Of a stretch of 64,000 nucleotides of DNA, positions 18,079-28,193 are shown piece after piece; position 1 is the stretch's first letter, and each line of letters opens with the position of its first letter. Below the pieces are notes generated by a model. It made no database searches. It worked only from the letters and a program-made list of their open reading frames with translations, and was not told where the DNA came from. The position numbers and the translations under genes are program-made. The stretch is from Neobacillus niacini (GTDB lineage Bacteria; Bacillota; Bacilli; Bacillales; Cytobacillaceae): positions 62,001-126,000 of the forward strand of contig NZ_JAMBOX010000004.1 of assembly GCF_023715785.1 (NCBI RefSeq), read 5' to 3'.

Positions 18079-18173
18079 TCGTACCTTCTCCCCCCTCCCG
18101 CTTTTGTTCCCTATCATTTAGTACGTACAAATGATAAGAATGTTTCAATATTTACAATATTATAACAAAAATT

Positions 18174-18199
18174 GAAAAAAAGCCGTATAAAAACGGCTT
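18174..18199 (-). terminator. Terminator of glcK
   Basis: On the minus strand AAGCCGT/ACGGCTT with a 6-base loop, followed by at least five T. Confidence 0.85.
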
Positions 18200-18213
18200 C
18201 CTTCCAGAAAAAT

Positions 18214-19185
18214 TTAACTTATTTTATTTTTAATCAGCCAAGCGGCCCCCAGCACCCCTGCATCATTACCCAGCGTAGCCAGAGCCAGTTTAGTAGAATT
18301 TTTTACGGCAGAGAAGGCAAATTTATCAAAGTTTTCTTGGACCGCATCCAGCAGTATGCTTCCCGCCCTTGATACACCACCGCCGAGAACGATTTTTTCC
18401 GGGTTAAGCGTATTGCCGGCATTGGCTAATACAAGGCCAAGATGGAAGGCCACTTCCTGCAATACCTTGTTTGCGAGGGTATCACCGTTTCTAGCAGTAT
18501 CAAAGACGTCCTTTGCCGTTATTTTATGATTTCGGGCATACAAATCGGCCAATTGACCTTCTGCATCGCCCTTGGCAAGCTCTTCAAGTGCTAAACGGAC
18601 AATCCCCGTAGCAGACGCTACTGTTTCAAGGCAGCCCGTTTTCCCGCAATTACAAGGTGCTCCGCCAATAGGAATCGCGGTAGCATGGCCAATCTCCCCG
18701 GCAGCGCCATTTACTCCTTGAACAATGTTTCCGTTAGCGACGACCCCGCCGCCGACCCCTGTTCCCAAAGTGACAAAAACCAGGTCATTGGCACCGTTTC
18801 CGGCCCCTTTCCACATTTCTCCCAATGCCGCACAGTTTGCATCATTTTCGACAGCTGCCGGAAGCTTTGTTGCATCCTCAAGACTTGACTGCAAAGGAAA
18901 GTTATCCTTCCAGCCGAGGTTAACCGCATTTAGGATGACGCCCGTTTCATAGTCTACAGGACCGGGAGCACCCATCCCCACCCCGACAAGGACTTCTTTC
19001 GATTGACCAAGCTCATTTAGTTTTTCATCAATTGATTTGCCGATATTAACCGTAATATTTTCCCCTGCATTAGAGTTGTCCGTTGGTATCTCCCATTTAT
19101 GCAGAATTTCCCCATCCATTGAAATAAACGCAATTTTCGTTGTAGTCCCGCCTAAATCGACTGCAGCAATCCATTGATTCGCCAT
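18214..19185 (-). CDS. glcK: ROK-family glucokinase
   Basis: Phosphorylates glucose to glucose 6-phosphate with ATP. The 323-residue protein has the phosphate-binding DLGGTTTK (10-17), the catalytic region ENDAN (113-117), and the ROK zinc site: His167 and CNCGKTGC with Cys178, Cys180 and Cys185. The ATG at 19185 is preferred to the GTG at 19194 because AGGTGAG precedes it correctly. It lies directly after yqgQ, whose stop codon is 9 bases upstream, so the two are co-transcribed, as in B. subtilis. Confidence 0.95.
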   Translation of the reverse strand: MANQWIAAVDLGGTTTKIAFISMDGEILHKWEIPTDNSNAGENITVNIGKSIDEKLNELGQSKEVLVGVGMGAPGPVDYETGVILNAVNLGWKDNFPLQSSLEDATKLPAAVENDANCAALGEMWKGAGNGANDLVFVTLGTGVGGGVVANGNIVQGVNGAAGEIGHATAIPIGGAPCNCGKTGCLETVASATGIVRLALEELAKGDAEGQLADLYARNHKITAKDVFDTARNGDTLANKVLQEVAFHLGLVLANAGNTLNPEKIVLGGGVSRAGSILLDAVQENFDKFAFSAVKNSTKLALATLGNDAGVLGAAWLIKNKIS

Positions 19186-19194
19186 TCTTCTCAC

Positions 19195-19407
19195 CTATCT
19201 CATATGGTCTGTTTTTTCTTTTTCAAGTTGAATTTCATGTCTTAGCAATAATAGTGCTGTTTGGTATTCCCTTGGTTCAATCAGCTGAGCTTGAAACAGT
19301 TCCTTTACCTCCGCCTCCATTAATTCCAAATCGGCTACACGGTCACCGATATAAATAATCGTTCCAAACCTTTTTAAAAATTGTTGAATGTCGTAAATTG
19401 TTTTCAT
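19195..19407 (-). CDS. yqgQ: DUF910 protein YqgQ
   Basis: A 70-residue helical protein (MKTIYDIQQFLKRFGTIIYI start) of the DUF910 family, always found between gluP and glcK in Bacillus. It is probably a small three-helix bundle. Function unknown; its strict position beside glcK suggests a link to glucose phosphorylation but does not prove it. Confidence 0.85.
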   Translation of the reverse strand: MKTIYDIQQFLKRFGTIIYIGDRVADLELMEAEVKELFQAQLIEPREYQTALLLLRHEIQLEKEKTDHMR

Positions 19408-19489
19408 TTCTGGAGCCCCTTTTCCCTAAAAGTATACCCCATGCCATATTTGTCCTCAAGAGAATATTATTAGACATTTTTATCTATGG

Positions 19490-21049
19490 TCATTCCTCAA
19501 CCTGAGACCCCAGATATTGATTAATTTCCTTAACCAAATTGGAATACTGGGATTCTCCAGGCATTAACTCTACTGCCCGTTCCGCATTCTCCTTCGCCTT
19601 TTGCAAATCATTTTCTTCCAAGTAAATTAATGCCAGATTATAGTAGGCTTCATGAAAATCAGGATTAAGCTCAATCGCTTTAAGCAGATGAGGTTTGGCA
19701 TCCGAGAGCAAACCCTTTTTGATCTCCACATAGGATAATAGGAAGTAGGTACGTTCGGATATTTCCGAGCCCTGCTGCTCATAATGCTTTAATGTATCAT
19801 AAGCGTCATCATAATTATTTTGCTGGATATAATCCTGAGCCAGTACTAAAGTTGAACTCTCATCAAGCGTCTTATTAGAATTGCTGAACCCGTAGGTCAT
19901 CGCCCCCCAGACAAGTACTGCCGATGCTGCAAGGAAAAGGATTTGAATGAACGGCTTGGCTTTCTTCGGAAAATGGACAAGACCTGCAGCGAGAAACCCT
20001 CCAGCTAGTCCGCCTAAATGGCCGGCATTATCAATACCCGGCATCGAGAATCCAAACACCAGGTTTAATGCCAAGACCGCAAAAAGATTCATTCCCATTG
20101 TTCTCATGAACAATTTAGGATAGGTAACCCCAAAATAAAGCAATGCGCCAAAACAGCCGAAAATAGCGCCGCTCGCTCCTGCAGATAAAGTGGAGCTAAA
20201 TAGGAAGCTCGCGACCACGCCAGCAAACCCTGCAAATAAATAAATAATCAGGAAGCGGAAGCGGCCATAAATTCGCTCCACCTCTCCACCAAGATAATAT
20301 AAAGAAAGGGTATTCATGGCTAGGTGCAAAAATCCGATATGAATAAAGACCGGCGTGATAAAACGCCACCATTCCCCTTGATATATTAATTGATTTACCT
20401 TTGCTCCATATTTAATCAGGTTGGATGTGTTCGTACTGCCGCCGTTAACCTCCATCCAGAAAAAAACAGCACATTGGATCAAGATAAAAACATAGGTAAA
20501 AAAGGGTTTCCCGCCGCGAAGAATTTCTCTTTCTGCCTTCTCTTTTTTTACCGAATGTTCTATCGACGATTTTTTAACAAGTTCGACTTCCTGGTCCGAA
20601 TATTGCTCATTAATTGGAAATTGAAGATCAACAAGCAGCTGTTGGGAAATGGCTCGCAGACCACTCTCCGCTTTTCCATTTGTCAGAAGAAGTGTTTTAA
20701 CAACGGTCTTATTCCCTTCAGGATGGACGAATGGTTGGGTTATTCGGGATTCATAGTCGTCCACTGGTGGAAATTCGCTGACATAAATGTTTGTCAGATG
20801 CAGCTCGCTTTTGCCCAACTGTTTGCGAATTCTTTCACCATTTACAGCCGAGAATTCTATATCTCGCTGCATCGCATTGCTCCAATCAAAATTTTCAAGC
20901 ATTAGCCTGACAATCGGAGCATGCTTATTTTCCAGTTTCTCAAGCCATAATTCCTTTTGGTTATCAAATAACTGTATTAGCCTGTAACCATGCTCAGATA
21001 TTAGTGAATAGGCTATCTGCCAGAAGATAAAATTTTCTCTATTTTTCAT
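19490..21049 (-). CDS. gluP: Rhomboid intramembrane serine protease GluP with TPR repeats
   Basis: A 519-residue membrane protease. The N-terminal cytosolic domain (1-175) is followed by six or seven membrane helices. The rhomboid dyad is intact: GASGAIFG gives the nucleophile Ser293 and GHLGGLAGG gives His344; the HIGFLHLAMN loop is present too. At least two tetratricopeptide repeats close the protein (about 440-510). In B. subtilis GluP (YqgP) cleaves the magnesium transporter MgtE with help from FtsH and affects cell division and glucose export. ATG 21049 is favoured by AGGGGAG; a TTG six codons earlier is possible. Confidence 0.93.
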   Translation of the reverse strand: MKNRENFIFWQIAYSLISEHGYRLIQLFDNQKELWLEKLENKHAPIVRLMLENFDWSNAMQRDIEFSAVNGERIRKQLGKSELHLTNIYVSEFPPVDDYESRITQPFVHPEGNKTVVKTLLLTNGKAESGLRAISQQLLVDLQFPINEQYSDQEVELVKKSSIEHSVKKEKAEREILRGGKPFFTYVFILIQCAVFFWMEVNGGSTNTSNLIKYGAKVNQLIYQGEWWRFITPVFIHIGFLHLAMNTLSLYYLGGEVERIYGRFRFLIIYLFAGFAGVVASFLFSSTLSAGASGAIFGCFGALLYFGVTYPKLFMRTMGMNLFAVLALNLVFGFSMPGIDNAGHLGGLAGGFLAAGLVHFPKKAKPFIQILFLAASAVLVWGAMTYGFSNSNKTLDESSTLVLAQDYIQQNNYDDAYDTLKHYEQQGSEISERTYFLLSYVEIKKGLLSDAKPHLLKAIELNPDFHEAYYNLALIYLEENDLQKAKENAERAVELMPGESQYSNLVKEINQYLGSQVEE

Positions 21050-21160
21050 TTCTCCCCTGCTCTCCAAAAAGATGTCTTGTTTTTATTATAAACGATAAGT
21101 TCGAATGAACATGAATGAAAACCTGCGATGAGGCTAAGAATTAACGATTTTGACATATAT

Positions 21161-21196
21161 AAAAAAACCATCTGTGGTTTTCACCTAGCAGATGGT
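21161..21196 (-). terminator. Terminator of the small yqgO-like gene
   Basis: On the minus strand ACCATCTG and CAGATGGT enclose a 14-base loop and are followed by a T run. The hairpin overlaps the last codons of the gene. Confidence 0.75.
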
Positions 21197-21375
21197 CCGC
21201 CAAATACAGTTTGCATTAATTTTTGTTTTACACCTGGCATATTCATAACTGAGCTGACAGCAATTCGTCGAAGCCAGCTGGATGAAAACAAGAGATTCAT
21301 CAATCGATACCGATAGCGAAAAACAAAATAGCCAATAGAGCCAATCATGAAAATAGATGTTAACATGCGTGACAT
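21181..21375 (-). CDS. Small membrane protein in the yqgO position
   Basis: A 64-residue basic protein with one membrane helix near the N-terminus (MSRMLTSIFMIGSIGYFVFR) and an amphipathic rest. GGAGG 7 bases before ATG 21375 makes it a credible gene with its own terminator. It lies where B. subtilis has yqgO, but I cannot confirm homology. Confidence 0.6.
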   Translation of the reverse strand: MSRMLTSIFMIGSIGYFVFRYRYRLMNLLFSSSWLRRIAVSSVMNMPGVKQKLMQTVFGGPSAR

Positions 21376-21436
21376 CTTCATCCCTCCTAACCCTATTTTG
21401 TGATTGTTGATCGGGTTTTATCCCACCACAAACGCC

Positions 21437-21471
21437 AAAAAGAGTTGAATTCTAGTGAATTCAACTCTTTT
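21437..21471 (-). terminator. Terminator of ldh
   Basis: AAAGAGTTGAATTC pairs with GAATTCAACTCTTT around a 4-base loop, followed by TT on the minus strand. Confidence 0.85.
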
Positions 21472-21476
21472 AATGG

Positions 21477-22442
<966 letters not shown>

Positions 22443-22453
22443 CTACCCTTAAG

Positions 22454-23242
22454 TTATAATAAAATTAAATAAAGTGCTATAGCGAGCATTGCCGCCAAGA
22501 AACCTGACAAGAAATTTACCATGTCATTGTCCATTAACAAAATGCCTTTTATTTGGCTTGTCGGTTGACCACAGTGGAACCTTTTCTCCGTTTCGATGCC
22601 GCATTGGCGGCAAGCATAAACCTGTTGGTAAAAGGCGCCAAATAAGGTATCAATAACATTCCCGAGATAACCAAAAATAAATACCAGGACTAAAACAAGA
22701 GGGGTCGGTTTAAATAACAAGAAACCAACCACAGCAATGGTTAGTGCCCCCAAAAGTGCCGCAGTACTCCCAAGCATGCTGACCGCACCGGAGGTTCCCT
22801 TATCTACCCGCTTGAAAGTTCGAATATAAATAGGGGCCCTTTTGCTCAAGCTGCCTATTTCAGAGGCCCATGTGTCAGAATTGGCACTGGCAAGTGACAC
22901 CATAAATCCAAGCAGCAAGATGCTGTCCTGATAGAAGAGATAAAGAATACTGAACACTGCCGCCATTCCGCCATTAGCAAACACTTGACGCCAGTCCCGC
23001 GTTGCTCCTTTGGCCAATTTCTCCTCCAGAGTCCTTTTCGCCGCACTTTTATAGTTTGACCAGAAACTTGAAGTCGCAAAGAAAATCCCTAAAAGAAATA
23101 GCCCTTTTGCACCAACGCCGGCATAGACAGCAAGCCCGACTAAAAAAGCCGCTGCGGCGCCCGAGGTTGTCAGCGATTTCACCCGATATCCGGTTATCCC
23201 TGTCATGATGATTACAGCAACAATGAGAACTGCCTCAATCAT
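22454..23242 (-). CDS. DUF92 integral membrane protein
   Basis: A 262-residue protein with seven or so hydrophobic segments and the DUF92/TMEM19 landmarks ATSSFWSNYKSAAKR and LASANSDTWASEIG with GTSGAVS. Distant relatives in plants are isoprenoid-phosphate (phytyl phosphate) kinases (VTE6), so an isoprenoid phosphate substrate is possible. Its start overlaps the end of yqgN by 8 bases, so the two genes are coupled. Confidence 0.8.
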   Translation of the reverse strand: MIEAVLIVAVIIMTGITGYRVKSLTTSGAAAAFLVGLAVYAGVGAKGLFLLGIFFATSSFWSNYKSAAKRTLEEKLAKGATRDWRQVFANGGMAAVFSILYLFYQDSILLLGFMVSLASANSDTWASEIGSLSKRAPIYIRTFKRVDKGTSGAVSMLGSTAALLGALTIAVVGFLLFKPTPLVLVLVFIFGYLGNVIDTLFGAFYQQVYACRQCGIETEKRFHCGQPTSQIKGILLMDNDMVNFLSGFLAAMLAIALYLILL

Positions 23243-23804
23243 ATGGGTGAATGACCTCGTTGACAGTAATTATTTTGGAAACCGGGATATCAAATTTTTC
23301 TATCGGGAACCTTGGAATCATTTGTTCCGTAAAGGCAAGTGAGATTGTTTTGCCAGTGAAATCCATCAAAAAGCGATCATAGTAGCCGCCGCCAAAGCCC
23401 AACCGATACCCTTCCCGAGTGAAGGCCAAGCCTGGTACAATAAGAAGGTCAATCTCCTTAGGTTCAATTTCCGTTGTCTTTTCTATAATTGGCTCCAGCA
23501 ATCCAAAATAAACAGATTCCAGCTGAGAAAAATCGGTCAGCGTCCTAAAAGACAGCACTTTCTCTTTTGGGTCGCATTTTGGCACGACTACGCGCTTACC
23601 TGATTCCCACGCCTTCCGTATAATTGGGTATGTATCTACTTCAGGCACCCTGGAAATGGTGATCCCGATGGTGGCAGATTGTTTCCACTCGTCTTGTTGA
23701 TAAAGAGTTTGGGCAATTTTATTTGAATAATCTTCATATGTCTGTTCTGAAAGATTGGAAAGTATAGCTTTCATTCTCTTGCGAATTGAAGTTTTATCCT
23801 CCAT
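23235..23804 (-). CDS. yqgN: 5-formyltetrahydrofolate cyclo-ligase
   Basis: Converts 5-formyltetrahydrofolate to 5,10-methenyltetrahydrofolate with ATP, a one-carbon salvage step. The 189-residue protein has the N-terminal basic helix (SIRKRMKAILS) and the signature GFGGGYYDRFL. It follows rpmG and overlaps the DUF92 gene. Length and motifs are those of the family. Confidence 0.94.
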   Translation of the reverse strand: MEDKTSIRKRMKAILSNLSEQTYEDYSNKIAQTLYQQDEWKQSATIGITISRVPEVDTYPIIRKAWESGKRVVVPKCDPKEKVLSFRTLTDFSQLESVYFGLLEPIIEKTTEIEPKEIDLLIVPGLAFTREGYRLGFGGGYYDRFLMDFTGKTISLAFTEQMIPRFPIEKFDIPVSKIITVNEVIHPYD

Positions 23805-23834
23805 CTCAGGAGCCCTCCCATTTTTTACTGCAAC

Positions 23835-23863
23835 AAAAAAAGCAACAGGAAGCCCTGCTGCTT
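23835..23863 (-). terminator. Terminator of rpmG
   Basis: On the minus strand AGCAGCAGG and CCTGTTGCT (one G/T pair) with loop GCTT, followed by six T. It begins at the stop codon. Confidence 0.8.
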
Positions 23864-24011
23864 ATTTTGTTTCGCGGTGTACAGTTGTACGCTTTTCTCT
23901 TGGGCAATATTTCTTAAGCTCAAGACGATCTGGGTTGTTGCGTTTATTTTTGTTTGAAATATAGTTACGGTCTCCACACTCAGTGCAAGCTAACGTAATA
24001 TTCACACGCAT
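23862..24011 (-). CDS. rpmG: 50S ribosomal protein L33
   Basis: A 49-residue L33 protein, [20 protein letters not shown] at the start, with [19 protein letters not shown] at the end. It keeps CTEC and KKYCP but not a second CXXC pair, so I make no claim about zinc. TTTGGAGGG precedes the ATG at 24011. The gene matches rpmGA next to yqgN in B. subtilis. Confidence 0.95.
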   Translation of the reverse strand: MRVNITLACTECGDRNYISNKNKRNNPDRLELKKYCPREKRTTVHRETK

Positions 24012-24065
24012 GTTTATTTCCCTCCAAACAATTAAGCTGTTCGTTCATACGACTTTTCTATAATA

Positions 24066-24695
24066 TCATTTTTCGTTTGGAAATGCTAGTGGGTTTTTTA
24101 AAAGTGCATTTTCTATTGAAATTAATTCTTTTTTGTCGGTTCCTGCTATTGCCCAAACTTTCATTTTTATCGTTTCTTTCGGCGGAATTGTTATGTTAAC
24201 CGCAAAAATACTGGCTGCAGGCCCTTTGGCCATGGGTTGATATTTTAATATCCCTTTTTGGAGGGAACTCCAAATCTGATCTGTGTAAGCGTTCCACAAT
24301 GGAATTGTTGTATATTCCTTTAATCCTGTACCTTTATATGCAGCATTAACCAGAAATGTCTGTTTGGCGGCATGATGTAAAATCATGTTATCTGACGGCG
24401 AAATAAATGTTAAGCCATCTTGGTCAAGACTGGAAAAATGGTGCATGGCCAATAATTTAATTTCTTTCTGGCAATCACTATGATTGCCTGTAAAAATAGT
24501 AGAAAAGCGGATTTTGGAGTGTACTTGTTCACGCTTCACATTTAAGGTCAAAGCTTCATCGTAAATCACTTTTTCGCTGCCGTTTTGAAGCCAGAGATAT
24601 CTTCCATTAACCCATATGCCTGGAATAAATTGAAGCTGATCAATAGTGCTTTGCTTCATTCTCTCATTGTAACTTTCGATTACATTCATGATCAT
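24066..24695 (-). CDS. Unknown protein of a glycosyltransferase/DUF4912 cluster
   Basis: A 209-residue soluble protein that I do not recognise. It has no signal peptide, membrane helix or catalytic motif. Segments such as WVNGRYLWLQNGSE and FAVNITIPPKETIKMKVWAI suggest a beta-sandwich, the kind of fold seen in N-terminal domains of glycoside hydrolases, but this is only an impression. It lies 29 bases after the GT4 gene on the same strand, so it is the third gene of that operon. The start is 24695 or two codons later; AAAGG is close to both. Confidence 0.6.
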   Translation of the reverse strand: MIMNVIESYNERMKQSTIDQLQFIPGIWVNGRYLWLQNGSEKVIYDEALTLNVKREQVHSKIRFSTIFTGNHSDCQKEIKLLAMHHFSSLDQDGLTFISPSDNMILHHAAKQTFLVNAAYKGTGLKEYTTIPLWNAYTDQIWSSLQKGILKYQPMAKGPAASIFAVNITIPPKETIKMKVWAIAGTDKKELISIENALLKNPLAFPNEK

Positions 24696-24724
24696 TACAC
24701 CTTTTTGGGAAAATTTATTTATAG

Positions 24725-25954
24725 TTAATCCTTAACCTGTGAATGAATAACTGTATCTTCCATTATTCTGGCCGTTTCTGAAGCAATTCGTTTCCACCCG
24801 TACAAGCTTTTTACAATCTCCCTGCCTTTAAGGCCAATTTCTTTCGCTATTATTGGATTCTCTTTAAGAAACTGAATTTGCTGAATCATACTTTCCGGAT
24901 CACCCGGATTCATCAGGAGCCCGGTTTGCAGATGCTTAATAATCCCTTTCATGCCTCCGGTGTTGGAAACAATCGTTGGTTTCCCTAATATCATTGATTC
25001 AAGGGCAGCAATGCCAAAAGGTTCGTACAGGCTTGGGATAACGATCAATTGACTTCCGGCGATTAGGGCATTTCTTTGTTCATCTGTAATGTAGCCAATA
25101 AACATGATGTGATTTGTTAATTGTCTTTCGTTTATTTGGCTTCGATATGTGTCCAGCATCGGGCCTTTTCCAGCAATAACAAAAAAGTAATCCAAATTAT
25201 TTTCCTTGGCAATTGAAGCAGCCTCAATCATTGTTTGAAAGCCTTTTTCTTTGACAATCCTGCCTATGGAAAAAATGTATTCCTTTTTGTTACGCTCCAG
25301 AAATAACATTGCGCCATCCTCTGTGGCCGCTGGTGCCTCAACGCCGTTGGGAATAATCGCAATTGCGTCGGAAACCCCATTAAAAACAGAAGCAAGATGT
25401 TCTTTCATATATTCGCTGCAAACAATTATTTGATTGGATGCAATAATTAGCTGCTGTTCCTTTTCATGGATAAACTGCTGAGTTTCCGTATGAATACCAT
25501 TATTTCTTCCATGTTCAGTCGCATGAATCGTGGTTAACAACGGGATGGACCATAGCTCCTTTAGAGCAATAGCAGCAGCCCCCACCAGCCAATCATGGGC
25601 GTGTATTAAATGGAAGCGGATTTCTTGTGCCAGCCTTTCCGCCTTGAAAGACATCGCCAGATTAAGACCGCCAATCCAGGACAGGAAATTCCGGTCCATT
25701 TCATTGATCGGTTTGACCCGATGCACCCTCACCCCATCCATCAGTTCAAAGGCAGGAAGCCTGTCGTTTTCGGCGGTTATAACATGAACCTCATAGCCCA
25801 TTTTTGCCATATGTACGGATAAGCTGAATACATGTCTTGAAAGTCCGCCAACGACATTCGGGGGATACTCCCAGCAAAGCATCAAAATTTTTAAACCAAG
25901 CCCTTGTTCCGAATTTGGGGTTAAGCATTCCACCGGGACAAATGTTTTAGGCAT
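24725..25954 (-). CDS. Glycosyltransferase family 4, glycogen-synthase-like
   Basis: A 409-residue GT-B enzyme. LMLCWEYPPNVVGGLSRHV is the N-terminal glycine-rich donor loop typical of starch/glycogen-synthase-like GT4 proteins. FSIGRIVKEKGFQ and the E-X7-E motif in PSLYEPFGIAALESMILGKP mark the nucleotide-sugar half. The sugar and acceptor are unknown. ATG 25954 has GGAGGAG just upstream, and it overlaps the stop of the DUF4912 gene by 8 bases, so translation is coupled. Confidence 0.85.
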   Translation of the reverse strand: MPKTFVPVECLTPNSEQGLGLKILMLCWEYPPNVVGGLSRHVFSLSVHMAKMGYEVHVITAENDRLPAFELMDGVRVHRVKPINEMDRNFLSWIGGLNLAMSFKAERLAQEIRFHLIHAHDWLVGAAAIALKELWSIPLLTTIHATEHGRNNGIHTETQQFIHEKEQQLIIASNQIIVCSEYMKEHLASVFNGVSDAIAIIPNGVEAPAATEDGAMLFLERNKKEYIFSIGRIVKEKGFQTMIEAASIAKENNLDYFFVIAGKGPMLDTYRSQINERQLTNHIMFIGYITDEQRNALIAGSQLIVIPSLYEPFGIAALESMILGKPTIVSNTGGMKGIIKHLQTGLLMNPGDPESMIQQIQFLKENPIIAKEIGLKGREIVKSLYGWKRIASETARIMEDTVIHSQVKD

Positions 25955-26450
25955 TTTTCTCCTCCATGTTTTCAGGTTCTTCATAATAACTATAAGTGCT
26001 TACATAGTTCCGCCATTTTGGCGGACTTTCTTCATGCCCTTTCAATTGCAAGTAGTCTCGGTAAAAACTAGTTCCATCCGGTATCGCCATTGCAGGCGTT
26101 TGGATGCAGTTTGATCGGAATAAAGGGAAAAATCCTGTTTCCGGCAAATATACACCCAGTTCTGCTTGATAGCTTCGGCTTGCCGTTAATCCTTTCACCA
26201 CCCAATGGCTATTGGGATAAGGAATAGATATCTCGTAATAATGATGGGCATTTTTCCCGTTAAAAAGGATATCTGTCACATCGAATACTCTGATGACAGA
26301 AACCAATTCCTCAATCGGTTGATTAAAATATAATTGAATGATCATTTTTGGCAATTGGGATGGATCCCAGAAGAGAAACATTTTTTGAGGGGCAACAAGT
26401 TTTGCGATAAGCTCACCCTTTATAGGGGTAAATAAATCTTGCTTAATCAT
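25947..26450 (-). CDS. DUF4912 protein
   Basis: A 167-residue protein with the DUF4912 pattern LVAPQKMFLFWDPS near the N-terminus and a C-terminal acidic tail. DUF4912 proteins often occur beside glycan-synthesis genes; no activity is known. It is the first gene of a three-gene operon (DUF4912, GT4, unknown). The ATG at 26450 follows GGAGGAAGCT; an open frame nine codons longer has no RBS. A candidate SigE promoter lies immediately upstream. Confidence 0.78.
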   Translation of the reverse strand: MIKQDLFTPIKGELIAKLVAPQKMFLFWDPSQLPKMIIQLYFNQPIEELVSVIRVFDVTDILFNGKNAHHYYEISIPYPNSHWVVKGLTASRSYQAELGVYLPETGFFPLFRSNCIQTPAMAIPDGTSFYRDYLQLKGHEESPPKWRNYVSTYSYYEEPENMEEKNA

Positions 26451-26475
26451 AGCTTCCTCCAATCTGCAACGTATC

Positions 26476-26504
26476 AATATATGGTAAAAGAAAACAAACT
26501 ATTC
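26476..26504 (-). promoter_or_regulatory. Candidate SigE (mother-cell sporulation) promoter
   Basis: On the minus strand GAATAGT (26504-26498) fits the SigE -35 KMATATT in six of seven positions. After 14 bases CATATATT (26483-26476) fits the -10 CATACAMT in six of eight. Transcription would start about 20 bases before the DUF4912 start codon. A sporulation role for the cluster is inference from this match only. Confidence 0.4.
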
Positions 26505-26693
26505 TTTTGACTCTTATTTAATCGTAACATCAGACAGTGAGGCAGACAATAAACGCAATTTGTCGTATTTTGCCTATCCTAATAGGGGGCTGTTCGAGCG
26601 GCTGCAAATTTTTAAAAGAGTGGAAAATGCGGTGTATTTTTTAAGTGTTTCAATCTAAACAAAGATTTTTCGACATTAATTGGATCGTACACC

Positions 26694-26726
26694 AAAAAGG
26701 ATGAAGCCAACTGCCTCACCCTTTTT
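26694..26726 (-). terminator. Terminator of the pst-phoU operon
   Basis: AAAAAGGGTGAGGC and GGCTTCATCCTTTTT (minus strand) pair with one mismatch and one G/T pair around loop AGTT; the hairpin ends in five T. Confidence 0.88.
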
Positions 26727-26734
26727 GAATATAA

Positions 26735-27397
26735 TTAATGATTTAGATTCAGCCTTTTTCCAGTTTCAAGAAAAACAACATTTTCGGCAATATTGGTGGA
26801 GTGATCGGCAATCCGTTCAATAAACCGGCAAACAAAAGACAATTGGATGATTTGGTTCGTCGACTCTGGATTTTTCGGAATATGTCCCATGAGTTCATGA
26901 ATTAATTTTCCAAACATATCGTCAACGGCGTCATCCTTTTCGGCGCATTGCCTTGCGATAGAAATATCTTCTGTATAAAAGGCAGTAAGGGCATCCGCGA
27001 CCATTTCTAAGGCCATTTCCATCATGTGAGGAATATCAGCCAATTCTTTAATATGTTTATCTTTCCCGATTTGGACAACCGATTTGGCTATATTTACAGC
27101 CATATCGCCCATCCGCTCAACCTCGGATGACACCTTTAAGGCAACATTAATTCTCCGTAAATCCCTGGCAACTGGCGATTCGGTAGCGATCAGCATCAAA
27201 GCTTTTTCATGTATCTCATGCTCAAGCTCATCAATCTCATTGTCACCTGAAATGACTCGATTTGCCAGGTCAATATCCTGATTAAGCAGGGCGAGCATGG
27301 CGTCTTTAATTCTTTTCTCCGCTTTGGCGGCCATTTCCAGCTGCATCTTTTTTAATTGATTTAAATTTTGATCGAAATTTGACCGTGTGTTCATCAT
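26735..27397 (-). CDS. phoU: Phosphate-transport regulator PhoU
   Basis: A 220-residue two-repeat helical protein with the PhoU metal-binding motifs (EIDELEHEIHEKAL, and DDAVDDMFGKLIHEL in the second repeat). It negatively couples Pst transport to phosphate signalling; B. subtilis lacks a typical phoU in its pst operon, so its presence is a difference. The start is ATG 27397 behind AAGGGGGG. It is the last gene of pstS-pstC-pstA-pstB-pstB-phoU, 10 bases after the second pstB. Confidence 0.93.
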   Translation of the reverse strand: MMNTRSNFDQNLNQLKKMQLEMAAKAEKRIKDAMLALLNQDIDLANRVISGDNEIDELEHEIHEKALMLIATESPVARDLRRINVALKVSSEVERMGDMAVNIAKSVVQIGKDKHIKELADIPHMMEMALEMVADALTAFYTEDISIARQCAEKDDAVDDMFGKLIHELMGHIPKNPESTNQIIQLSFVCRFIERIADHSTNIAENVVFLETGKRLNLNH

Positions 27398-27407
27398 TAT
27401 TCCCCCC

Positions 27408-28181
27408 TTATCCAAATCTCCCAGTAATATAGTCTTCGGTGCGGGTATCTTTAGGCATCGAAAAAATGTTTGGCGTTAGATCCACTTCAATTAACTCGCC
27501 CATAAGAAAGAAGGCCGTTTTATCCGATACTCGGGCCGCTTGCTGCATGTTATGGGTCACAATGACAATGGTGTACTTTTCTTTTAATTCAAGGATTAAT
27601 TCCTCGATTTTTAATGTTGAAATCGGGTCGAGTGCGGAGGTTGGTTCATCCATTAGCAGTACCTCCGGTTTGGTAGCAAGCGCCCTCGCAATGCACAGGC
27701 GCTGCTGTTGTCCGCCTGAAAGTCCCAATGCTGGTGCGTGCAGACGGTCCTTCACTTCATCCCATAATGCGACATCGATTAACGCCTTCGTCACAATTTC
27801 GTCCAGATGCGTCTTTTTCTTTACACCATGAATTCTCGGCCCATAGGCAACATTATCGTAGATAGACTGAGGGAACGGATTCCCCTTTTGGAAAACCATG
27901 CCAACACGTTTCCGTAATTCTACTAGGTCTGTTTTTGGGTTTAAAATATTGTCACCGTCAAAATTCACTTCTCCAGTTATTTTGACATTCGGTATCATTT
28001 TATTCATTAGATTTAAAGTCTTTAAAAACGTGGACTTTCCGCATCCTGAAGGCCCAATCATTGCCGTTACTTCTTTTTTCTGGATTGGGAAATCAATATT
28101 TTTTAAGGCATGGTGATCACCATACCATAGGTTTAGATCTTTCACATCAAAGATGTCTCTCGTTAATGTTTGTATCGCCAC
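27408..28181 (-). CDS. pstB: Phosphate ABC transporter ATP-binding protein PstB (second copy)
   Basis: A 257-residue ATPase of the high-affinity phosphate importer. Walker A is GPSGCGKST, the signature [15 protein letters not shown], Walker [13 protein letters not shown], and the H-loop [13 protein letters not shown]. It is one of two tandem pstB genes, as in B. subtilis pstBA/pstBB. Confidence 0.95.
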   Translation of the reverse strand: MAIQTLTRDIFDVKDLNLWYGDHHALKNIDFPIQKKEVTAMIGPSGCGKSTFLKTLNLMNKMIPNVKITGEVNFDGDNILNPKTDLVELRKRVGMVFQKGNPFPQSIYDNVAYGPRIHGVKKKTHLDEIVTKALIDVALWDEVKDRLHAPALGLSGGQQQRLCIARALATKPEVLLMDEPTSALDPISTLKIEELILELKEKYTIVIVTHNMQQAARVSDKTAFFLMGELIEVDLTPNIFSMPKDTRTEDYITGRFG

Positions 28182-28193
28182 AATGCTTCCCCC

